From Geminisphaera colitermitum TAV2 (GTDB taxonomy: Bacteria > Verrucomicrobiota > Verrucomicrobiia > Opitutales > Opitutaceae), in NCBI RefSeq assembly GCF_000171235.2, contig NZ_ABEA03000174.1:1-64000 (forward strand): a stretch of DNA of 64,000 nt, given 5' to 3'. The translations under genes and the position numbers were made by a program. Of the stretch, positions 57,392 to 64,000 are shown piece by piece. Below the pieces are notes generated by a model. That model was not told where the DNA came from. It worked only from the letters and a program-made list of their open reading frames with translations, and did not search any database. Numbering within the stretch: the first letter of the stretch is position 1; each line of letters starts with the position of its first letter.

Positions 57392-59308
57392 TTACCGGAC
57401 GTGCCGTGCGTCCGGTCCCGGCCAGGAACCGGCGGGTTCCATTTCGGCTTCGACCTCGGAACGAAGACGGGGGAGACGCGGCATGGGACGACCCTCTGGC
57501 AGAGCCCCGGCATCGGGCGCGGTGCCTTCGAAATATCCCGGTTCGCAACCGGGCAGGGGTTTCCCGAAAAGGGTGGTCAAGTCCGCCCCGCGTCCGCGTG
57601 CGGGACTGTCGGCGCGGAGCGAAACGTCGCCGGCATCGGGGTTGGTAAAACCGGAAGGGGAGGCGGCGGGCGTTGTAGTGAAAAATCCATGACGATCAAT
57701 GCCGAGGGAGTGCGCCTGGGCTTCGCCATCGGTCCAGGCGGGGTTGTCGCCGCGCCGGAGGTAAACGTTATGGTCGCCTTTCCAATTGGGCGGGATCGAG
57801 GGCTTGGCCTTGGGGACGCCGCGCCACCAGACTTCGCACCAAAAGAGGTTGTTGTAAAAATGGTAGTTGGGGACGCCGATGCCGTAAACGGAGTTGGAAA
57901 CGATGGCGGCGGAGGAGGTGCCGGTGTTGTGATAAATGTAGGCGACGGCGGGCAGGATCACAGGAGAGCCTTTGCCGACAACGGTGGTTTTCCATTCGCC
58001 GGTCGCAGGGTCGCGGCTGTGGGTGTTGTCTTTGCGCCCGAAGTTGCGGAGGTCTTCCTTGTTGTTGAGGAGGATGTTTCGATAGACGTAAAAGGGGCCG
58101 TGGTCAGGGGCCTTGAGGCGAATGGCGCAGAGGGTGCCATCAATGATGTTGTCGTTCCAATGGTTGTCTTCCTGCGCGCCGTTGGTTTCAAAACCGTCGT
58201 CAACGAGCGTGAAAAGGCGGTTGTGGTGAATGCGCATTCCACCGTCGGTGCCGCGGTCACCGGGGGAGACGCTGATGCCGTCCCAGTGGTGGTGGATGAG
58301 GTTGTCATGGATGCGGTGGCCGCCCCGGGAACCGTTGATTTTGATGCCGTGTTTGTCACTCCAGCCGCCGCGTTTGTTGGCGGTCCAGAGGTCCCAGGAG
58401 TCTTTGGCTTTGGGACGATTTTCGCCGTAGGGGTTCCAGAAAATTTCGTTGAAGCGGAGGGTGACGCGGTCGGCCCCGGCACCGAGTGCGATGCCTTCCT
58501 CGGCGGGGCCGATGATGCAGTCTTCAACAACGGAGCCGAGGGAGTTGCGAATGAGTACGCCGGCACCGGCGTTGCGAAGGGTGAGGCCGCGAACGACGCA
58601 GCGGTCGGTGCCGTCGATGAGAACAATGGGGAGGTTGGGAGGAGGGCCAACGGTGATGTCGATGCCGGGCTGGCGCGGGTCGATGTTACGGGCGGTGTCG
58701 GTGATGCCGGGTTCGCCGGTGAGCGGGGCGTCGGGGGAAACAGCGGGGGAATGGAGGCGGAGGAGGAGTTGTTTTTCTTTGAATTGATAAAGTGAGAGGG
58801 CGCGGACTCCGTTCCATCCAGAACCAGCAATGCCGTCGCGAAAGAGTGTGGTGTATTCCCAGTTTGTGCCGTGGCGGGCGCGTCCGGGGCGCACCCAGTC
58901 GTCGCGGAGCATGGTGACGGTGCGGCCGTTGACAGTGACGAGGCGCACGGGTTCGGCAATGGCTGCGCGGTAAACGCCGGGGGCAATGTCAGGCGCGGGT
59001 TGCCAGTCGAGCGGGGTGGTGTGGGAGCCGTCGAGGATGGCTCCGGGTTCGCCTTCGAGGGTGACGGGGGCATTGTGGCGTCCGCCGGTTTTGAAGGTGA
59101 CGCGTTCGTAATAAATGCCGGGGCGGAGGCGAATGGTGTCGCCAGCGGTGGCGCGGTCGAGGGCGGCTTGCACGCTGGCGAGGGGAGAGGCGGCTGTGCC
59201 GGGCGCGCCGGGTTGTCCGAGTGGTGGCGGGGCAACGTGAAGCGTGGCGGCACGGGCGGTCGCGACAAGGAGTGTGGCGATTACGAACAGGCGGGGGAGG
59301 CGGTGCAT
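57392..59308 (-). CDS. Secreted right-handed beta-helix protein (polysaccharide-lyase-like)
   Basis: The 638-aa protein has a signal peptide (LFVIATLLVATARAATLHVA) and the start ASVQAALDRATAGDTIRLRPG typical of exported parallel beta-helix proteins. Repeated turns follow: CVVRGLTLRNAGAGVLIRNS, VEDCIIGPAEEGIALGAG, GGHRIHDNLIHHHWDGISVS. Such proteins cleave or bind acidic polysaccharides. Catalytic residues were not assigned. It is last in the LacI-linked operon. Confidence 0.8.
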   Translation of the reverse strand: MHRLPRLFVIATLLVATARAATLHVAPPPLGQPGAPGTAASPLASVQAALDRATAGDTIRLRPGIYYERVTFKTGGRHNAPVTLEGEPGAILDGSHTTPLDWQPAPDIAPGVYRAAIAEPVRLVTVNGRTVTMLRDDWVRPGRARHGTNWEYTTLFRDGIAGSGWNGVRALSLYQFKEKQLLLRLHSPAVSPDAPLTGEPGITDTARNIDPRQPGIDITVGPPPNLPIVLIDGTDRCVVRGLTLRNAGAGVLIRNSLGSVVEDCIIGPAEEGIALGAGADRVTLRFNEIFWNPYGENRPKAKDSWDLWTANKRGGWSDKHGIKINGSRGGHRIHDNLIHHHWDGISVSPGDRGTDGGMRIHHNRLFTLVDDGFETNGAQEDNHWNDNIIDGTLCAIRLKAPDHGPFYVYRNILLNNKEDLRNFGRKDNTHSRDPATGEWKTTVVGKGSPVILPAVAYIYHNTGTSSAAIVSNSVYGIGVPNYHFYNNLFWCEVWWRGVPKAKPSIPPNWKGDHNVYLRRGDNPAWTDGEAQAHSLGIDRHGFFTTTPAASPSGFTNPDAGDVSLRADSPARGRGADLTTLFGKPLPGCEPGYFEGTAPDAGALPEGRPMPRLPRLRSEVEAEMEPAGSWPGPDARHVR

Positions 59309-59314
59309 GGCGGT

Positions 59315-60730
59315 TTATTTTCCGTTGATGCGGCGGCAGCGGGCGAGGGTGACAAGGCCGAGGATCGCAAGGCCGCCGAGGAGCGCGGTGAGGGCGGGTT
59401 CGGGAATGTTGCCTGCGGTGATGGTGAAGCCGTTGGCGAGTTGGGCAAAGGTGAGGGTGCCGCTGAGGTTTTGCGCGCCGAAGTTTTTGTAGGAGAGTGT
59501 GGCGCTGGCAAAGTCGTTGGTGGTGCCGGCAACGGAGAGGAGTCCGGAGTAAGCGTGGTCAAGGAGGCCGGTGCCGAGGAAGTCTATGATGAAGGTGGCG
59601 TTGCCTCCGGCGGAGTGGGCGGTGTCGTGAGTGAGGTTGTTGGTGAGGGCGAGGCGGGCGCCGGGGGCGGCGAGGTCGAAGCCGAGAATCGCTCCGGTGG
59701 CGAGGGTGGCGTTGCGCAGGGTGAGGGCCGCTTCCGTGGCCGTGACGAAGGAGGCTCCCGTGGCAATGGCGAGGTCTCCCGTGGCGGCGAGTGTGCCGGG
59801 GCCGCGAATGACGAGCGTGCCTTGTTCGATTTCGGTGCCGCCGGTGTAGGTGCTGGCACCGGTCAGGGTCTGGGTGCCGGAGCCGGTCTTGCGGAGGGCG
59901 AGCGTGCCACCGGTGCCATCAATGAGGGCGGTGGCGGCGGTGAAGGTATCTTCTGTATTTGTTGTTTCGATACGAAGGGTGGCGGCATTCTTCGTGTCGG
60001 AGCTGGTGTCTCGGGCTGAGCCTTGGATGGTGGCGTTGGAGCTGGTGTCGGTGATGCCGTTGACCGTGGCGGTGCGGGCGTAACCGGCGGCGGTGGCAGT
60101 GTTGCTAACAAGGTAAACCGTTTTGGCGTTGTTGCCGGTGTTGAAGGTGAGTTTTCCGAGCGAGTAGTCGTTGGAAACGTTGAGAAATAGCGCGACGCTG
60201 TTGCTGCCGCCTCCGCCGCCGAGGATGGTTTCACCGATGGTCAAGTTGTTGAGAGCGCGGGTGCCGTCAGCGCGCCCAAAGGCGGCGGAGCCGCCGTTGG
60301 TGGCGAGGTCGAGTTTTCCGATGGAAACGTTGAGCAGACGGGTGGAACTGGCACTGTTTTCAAAGACGATCTTGGTGGTGTCGTTGGCTTTGCTCAACGT
60401 GCCAGTGATGTTGATGGAACGATGCCCGGTGCTTCCGCTGCCCGGCGAGGTAAAGGTGAACGTGTAGCCGCCGGTAGTGGAGCCGACATGGAAGTCTTTG
60501 ATGGTGGTGGCGCCGGTGCTGTCCAGCGTCAGGGAGGCGGACGCATTGCCCAGCGTAAAGGTGGCGGTGTCGTCCGCGCCGGGCGGGCCGCCGGTGGGTG
60601 TCCAGAGGGTGGCGTCACTCCAGTTGCCGCCCGTCGTGCGGGTATAAGCGACGGCGTGGAGCGCGATGGTTGACGCGAGGGAGAGCGTGGCGGCTGTGAA
60701 TGTTAAAACGAGGCGGGCGTGTGTGTTCAT
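59315..60730 (-). CDS. PEP-CTERM protein with autotransporter-type repeats
   Basis: The 471-aa protein has a signal peptide, a start typical of the family (RTTGGNWSDATLWTPTGGPP), PATR-like units (KTGSGTQTLTGASTYTGGTE) and a classic C-terminal sorting signal: IPEPALTALLGGLAILGLV then ARCRRINGK. An exosortase should process and anchor it to the envelope or matrix. No beta-barrel is present, unlike the autotransporter upstream. It is 6 bp before the beta-helix gene. Confidence 0.88.
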   Translation of the reverse strand: MNTHARLVLTFTAATLSLASTIALHAVAYTRTTGGNWSDATLWTPTGGPPGADDTATFTLGNASASLTLDSTGATTIKDFHVGSTTGGYTFTFTSPGSGSTGHRSINITGTLSKANDTTKIVFENSASSTRLLNVSIGKLDLATNGGSAAFGRADGTRALNNLTIGETILGGGGGSNSVALFLNVSNDYSLGKLTFNTGNNAKTVYLVSNTATAAGYARTATVNGITDTSSNATIQGSARDTSSDTKNAATLRIETTNTEDTFTAATALIDGTGGTLALRKTGSGTQTLTGASTYTGGTEIEQGTLVIRGPGTLAATGDLAIATGASFVTATEAALTLRNATLATGAILGFDLAAPGARLALTNNLTHDTAHSAGGNATFIIDFLGTGLLDHAYSGLLSVAGTTNDFASATLSYKNFGAQNLSGTLTFAQLANGFTITAGNIPEPALTALLGGLAILGLVTLARCRRINGK

Positions 60731-60795
60731 GATTCAGGTGAGAAAAGACGGATTGTGATGCGCGCGGGGGGGGAGGGGGGGAGGACACGGCGTAT

Positions 60796-61488
60796 TCAGA
60801 TTTTGGATGCGGATACGTGGCCGTCGAAATAAACGCCGTTGCGGATGTTGCCGTGGACGGGTTCGGGCGGGCAGTCCCAGGAGGCGTCGGTGGTTTTTTT
60901 CTTGTCGCTGTCGCGCAGCATCAGGGTGCGCGAGCGGTCAGGGATTTGTTCGATGCGGAGCGCGGCGGTATTATCGTTTGAATTGCCGAAGGGTCGGGAG
61001 TTGGAGTTGCCGGTGATGAGGTTGGAAATGTTAACGGCATAGACGATCGAGTTGGTTTTAGCGGCGAGGTCAGGAAACTGGGTGACAAAGGAGGGACAGA
61101 CAAAAGCAGGCATGAGCATGGAGGTGGCGTCGGCAGGGAGCGTGGTGCCGAGATAGGGGGCTATATGGGTGCCGAGCATGTTCCATTTGTTGATGTTGAT
61201 CCAAGCTGCCTGGCCACCGGCGAGGCCGAGGTGATTGGAGTTGTCCTTGATGCCGCCGGGGAGGATGCCGCGGTGGTCGTCGGCAAAGAGGAGGGTGGCG
61301 TTGGCGATTTGGCGGAGGTTGGAAACGCACTGGGCGCGGCGCGCGGTTTCGCGGACTTTGCCAATGGTGGGGAGGATGATGCCGGCAAGGATGCCAATGA
61401 TGGCAATGACGGTGAGCAATTCGATCAGGGTGAACGCGGAGGAGGCGCGGGATTGGTGTGCAGAGGTGTTGGACTGTGGCATGTTCAT
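60796..61488 (-). CDS. Pseudopilin-like protein with prepilin N-terminus
   Basis: A 230-aa protein from the ATG of MNMPQSNTSAHQSRASS; a longer frame starts inside the operator region and is rejected. The prepilin segment is AFTLIELLTVIAIIGILAG, followed by VSNLRQIANATLLFADDHRG and a C-terminal GVYFDGHVSASKI. It is homologous in layout to 7267-8016. It is first in the operon with the PEP-CTERM and beta-helix genes and downstream of a LacI-type operator. Confidence 0.87.
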   Translation of the reverse strand: MNMPQSNTSAHQSRASSAFTLIELLTVIAIIGILAGIILPTIGKVRETARRAQCVSNLRQIANATLLFADDHRGILPGGIKDNSNHLGLAGGQAAWININKWNMLGTHIAPYLGTTLPADATSMLMPAFVCPSFVTQFPDLAAKTNSIVYAVNISNLITGNSNSRPFGNSNDNTAALRIEQIPDRSRTLMLRDSDKKKTTDASWDCPPEPVHGNIRNGVYFDGHVSASKI

Positions 61489-61512
61489 GTCATGGGGGAG
61501 GGGAAAAATGTT

Positions 61513-61524
61513 TGTAACGTTACG
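61513..61524. promoter_or_regulatory. LacI-type operator before the pseudopilin operon
   Basis: TGTAACGTTACG, one base from the perfect palindrome found before the lacI-type gene. It lies 25 bp upstream of the pseudopilin start. Another half-site-like CGTTACG follows at about 61537. Confidence 0.75.
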
Positions 61525-61590
61525 TAGCGTTAATCGCGTTACGAACGCTGTCAAATAAAATATTGCCGCGACATGGCGGGCGCGCGTGGA

Positions 61591-61609
61591 GGGGGGGGGG
61601 GGGAGGGGG
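61591..61609. repeat. Poly-G tract after the LacI-type gene
   Basis: Thirteen G, A, five G, ending 13 bases from the regulator's stop codon. Confidence 0.8.
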
Positions 61610-61622
61610 CGGTGAAGATATT

Positions 61623-62603
61623 TCAGCGCGCCTTCACGGAGGAGGAGCGGGCGATGAATTCACCGGGCACGACGACGTGCAGGGCTTTGCCGAGGAGGTC
61701 CTGGGGGCGGAAAAGGAGGAGGTCGGCGGCGACTTTGCCCATCATGGTCCAGTCGGGAGAATAGCTGCTGAGTCCGAGTTCCCTGCCTTCGGTGGTGCCA
61801 TCGAAACCGACGAGGCTGCAATCGCCGGGGAGGTCGAGGCCGCGTTCGAGGAGTTGCTGGCGGACGGCGACGGCCACGCCGTCGGTGGCACAGGCAATGG
61901 CGGTGAATTTTCCGATGTCGCCAAGTTGGGCGCGAAAATCGTAACCGGGGTTGTAACGGAGCACGGGTTTGAGGCCGCTGGCCTGCATGGCGAGGATGTA
62001 GCCGTCGCCCCGTTCGCGGTAGAGTTCGGTGAGGTCACCTTCGTCGAGGCCGAGGTAGAGGATTTTTTTGTGGCCGAGCGAAATAAGGTGCGTAGTGGCT
62101 TCGCGCATACCGCGCAGGTTTTGCGCGACGATGCGGGGGAGGGGATTGTCGCGGATATAGCTGCTGACGGCGAGGGTGGGGACGTCTTTGAAGCGAGTGG
62201 CGACGTCGGGCGTGTAGCGTCCAAAGAGGAAGATGCCGCGGACGTTTTTTTTGCGGAGCAACATGGGGGTTTCGGCGGGGTGGGGGAGAAATTCGACGAG
62301 GGTTTCGGCGCCGTTGTGCTGGCATTCCTGCTGGATGGCGAGGTAGATGCGGCGGGGGGTTTCGGACTCGAAAAGGGGTGTCATGTCGGGGCCGTAGGCG
62401 ACGAGTCCCATGCGGCGTGTGCGCGGTTCGGTGTCGGCGCTGGTGGGGGAGGGGGGGATGTCCTTGGAATAGCCGAGCTTTGTCGCCTCGTCGATGATGC
62501 GTTCGCGCGTGGCTGGCGAGAGGTCGGGATGGCCGCGGAGGGCGCGTGAAATGGTCATCACGGAGAGACCGAGGCGGCGGGCGATTTCTCGTTGGCTGAT
62601 CAT
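61623..62603 (-). CDS. LacI-family transcriptional regulator
   Basis: The 326-aa protein has a LacI helix-turn-helix (SQREIARRLGLSVMTISRAL, hinge near LGYSKD) and a periplasmic-binding-protein-like sensor domain (residues 60-320: LAVSSYIRDNPLPRIVAQN, LGHKKILYLGLDEGDL, IACATDGVAVAVRQQL, SLVGFDG). It is upstream of the pseudopilin operon on the same strand, and both promoters carry the same palindrome, so autoregulation and operon control by a sugar are likely. Confidence 0.92.
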   Translation of the reverse strand: MISQREIARRLGLSVMTISRALRGHPDLSPATRERIIDEATKLGYSKDIPPSPTSADTEPRTRRMGLVAYGPDMTPLFESETPRRIYLAIQQECQHNGAETLVEFLPHPAETPMLLRKKNVRGIFLFGRYTPDVATRFKDVPTLAVSSYIRDNPLPRIVAQNLRGMREATTHLISLGHKKILYLGLDEGDLTELYRERGDGYILAMQASGLKPVLRYNPGYDFRAQLGDIGKFTAIACATDGVAVAVRQQLLERGLDLPGDCSLVGFDGTTEGRELGLSSYSPDWTMMGKVAADLLLFRPQDLLGKALHVVVPGEFIARSSSVKAR

Positions 62604-62644
62604 TGAGAGTGGGTTCGATGCGGATTGTTGTGCGTTAAATTGTG

Positions 62645-62656
62645 TGTAACGTTACA
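62645..62656. promoter_or_regulatory. LacI-type operator upstream of the regulator gene
   Basis: The perfect 12-bp palindrome TGTAACGTTACA, 41 bp upstream of the regulator start. It matches the site before the pseudopilin operon in 11 of 12 bases. Confidence 0.78.
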
Positions 62657-62757
62657 AAGGCATCGTTAATGATGTTCTGTCGAGAGGAAATATCTGAAAT
62701 CCCAATGAGGAAGGTCGGACGGAAGCGGGATGGGACCTGAGTTGACGTGTTTCAGGC

Positions 62758-63411
62758 TCAAGCCCTGACGGTGCGGATGGGGCGGCGAGCGGGGTGGATG
62801 TGGCGGCAGATTTCACACACGGTGCCGTCGCAGCCGCGGGCGGTGCAGTGTTCGCGTCCGTAATAAATGATGCGCAAGTGGAGGGCGTTCCACTCGGTCT
62901 CGGGAAAGGCGGCCTTGAGGTCGCGCTCGGTCTGCTGCACCGAGGCGCCAAGCGGCGTCAGCGACCAGCGTTGCGCGAGGCGGTGGATGTGCGTGTCCAC
63001 CGGGAAGGCGGGGTATCCAAATGCCTGTGACATGACAACCGAGGCGGTCTTGTGGCCGACGCCGGGCAGTTCTTCGAGTTCCTCAAAGGTGCGCGGCACT
63101 TGTCCGTGGTGTTTTTCGAGCAGGAGGTGCGAGAGGTCGCGGATGGCCTGCGCCTTGCGGGGAGCGAGGCCGCAGGGGCGGACAATGGCGTCGATCTGCG
63201 CGACGGTGAGGCGCGCCATGTCGCGCGGGTTGTCGGCAAGGGCGAAGAGGGCGGGCGTGGTGAGGTTGACGCGCTTGTCGGTGCATTGCGCGGAGAGGAG
63301 CACGGCGATGAGCAGCGTGTAGGGATCGCGGTGTTCGAGGGGGATGGGGGGAGTGGGATAAAGCGCGGCGAGGCGACGGGAGACGTAGGCGGCGATTTCG
63401 GTGCGGGTCAT
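62758..63411 (-). CDS. nth: Endonuclease III
   Basis: The 217-aa DNA glycosylase/AP lyase removes oxidised pyrimidines. It has LIAVLLSAQCTDKRVN, the helix-hairpin-helix LEELPGVGHKTASVVM with the catalytic Lys, the catalytic Asp in FPVDTHIHR, and the C-terminal iron-sulfur ligands in CTARGCDGTVCEICRHIHP (C-x6-C-x2-C with an upstream Cys). Length is normal. Confidence 0.95.
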   Translation of the reverse strand: MTRTEIAAYVSRRLAALYPTPPIPLEHRDPYTLLIAVLLSAQCTDKRVNLTTPALFALADNPRDMARLTVAQIDAIVRPCGLAPRKAQAIRDLSHLLLEKHHGQVPRTFEELEELPGVGHKTASVVMSQAFGYPAFPVDTHIHRLAQRWSLTPLGASVQQTERDLKAAFPETEWNALHLRIIYYGREHCTARGCDGTVCEICRHIHPARRPIRTVRA

Positions 63412-63437
63412 GACGTGCGCGAATGGCCCGGGAGAGG

Positions 63438-64000
63438 CTAGAGGGTTTTGCGGGGTTCGATGAGGCCGATCTCGACGGCGTAGCGGGTGAGGCTGGCGAC
63501 GTCGTGCAGGTTGAGTTTGCGCATGAGGTTGGTGCGGTGGTTGTCCACGGTCTTGGCGCTGATATCGAGCTTGGTGGCGATGTCCTTGGTGGTGTAGCTC
63601 TCGGCGACGAGTTGCAGGATTTCGCGTTCGCGGTCGGTGAGGGAATCGACGCCGGCGGGGGCGCGGGAGCCGGAGTTGGCGACGACCATGCGGAGCATGG
63701 CGGCGATGGCGGGGCCGAAGTAGGTGCCGCCGTTGGCCACGGTTTCGAGGCCGCGCTTGAACTCCATCAGGCCGGCTGTCTTTTCGACAAAGCCGTGGGC
63801 GCCCGCCTCGAGCATTTCGCGGACGAGGGTGGGGTTCTCGTGTCCTGAAAAAACCAGGACACGCACGTTGGGCAGTTGTTTTTCGATGCGGCGGAGCACA
63901 TCGACCCCGTTGAGTCCGGGGAGCTTGGCATCGAGGACGATGACATCGGGTTTTTGTTCCAGACAGAGCGCGCAGGCGCTTTGTCCGTCACCGCACTCTC
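63438..64000 (-). CDS. LuxR-family response regulator, 5' part cut by window edge
   Basis: The frame is open to the end of the window. The receiver domain shows the phosphorylation Asp in [35 protein letters not shown] and the Lys in GFVEKTAG; the C-terminal LuxR helix-turn-helix is [20 protein letters not shown] followed by [17 protein letters not shown]. The N-terminal part and the partner kinase lie outside the window. Confidence 0.9.
   Translation of the reverse strand, partial: ECGDGQSACALCLEQKPDVIVLDAKLPGLNGVDVLRRIEKQLPNVRVLVFSGHENPTLVREMLEAGAHGFVEKTAGLMEFKRGLETVANGGTYFGPAIAAMLRMVVANSGSRAPAGVDSLTDREREILQLVAESYTTKDIATKLDISAKTVDNHRTNLMRKLNLHDVASLTRYAVEIGLIEPRKTL

Noticed and set aside
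57266-58795. Long plus-strand open frame of 509 codons
   Set aside because: It is antisense to the beta-helix protein gene, Val/Gly/Ala-rich with no domain, and arises from the codon bias of the real minus-strand gene.

Overview
The window reads as chromosomal DNA of a high-GC Gram-negative bacterium, most likely a Verrucomicrobiota of the Opitutaceae type. This is inferred from the combination of PEP-CTERM proteins, pseudopilin-like proteins with a C-terminal H-X9-DG-type motif, large secreted carbohydrate-active proteins, a giant autotransporter and long poly-G tracts; no rRNA is present to confirm it.

Layout. 1-6275: housekeeping genes (M48 protease and LemA, tRNA-dihydrouridine synthase, DUF151 nuclease-like protein, MutT, a META lipoprotein, one unknown). 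6433-14557: a plus-strand cluster with a PEP-CTERM protein, a pseudopilin, a nucleoside hydrolase, a 1293-aa secreted glycosidase-like protein, a second secreted protein, and a paralogue of the PEP-CTERM protein lacking its anchor. 14752-18959: two AraC-type regulators around a glycoside hydrolase family 2 enzyme.

19031-41933: a provirus of about 22.9 kb in the 3' end of a tRNA-Cys gene, bounded by 34-bp direct repeats. Almost all its genes are on the minus strand and overlap heavily. They include a large HUH replication initiator, a DpdA-like transglycosylase plus ASCH pair, a short packaging-type ATPase, a C5 cytosine methyltransferase, a probable double-jelly-roll major capsid protein, many small membrane proteins and four consecutive proteins with signal peptides. 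No terminase, portal or tail gene was recognised. I read it as a tailless, probably membrane-containing virus that uses rolling-circle-type initiation. It carries unexplained DNA structures: a mirror-symmetric array of eight GTGAC/GTCAC sites, a partial copy of that array 12 kb away, and four 10-bp iterons before the structural operon.

42107-52441: an IS5-family element sitting in the stop codon of a metallo-hydrolase gene, a NamZ-type lipoprotein, a 134-bp MITE-like insertion with 10-bp target duplications, citramalate synthase with a possible isoleucine attenuator, a TauE/SafE-like membrane protein containing two poly-G tracts, glmS with a TPR gene, and glgC. 52442-62603: a 1539-aa autotransporter with an ice-binding-type N-terminal domain, then a LacI-linked operon (pseudopilin, PEP-CTERM protein, beta-helix protein). 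62758-64000: endonuclease III and a partial LuxR-type response regulator.

The most notable content is the provirus with its repeat arrays. After that come the poly-G tracts, some inside coding genes, and the candidate attenuator before cimA.
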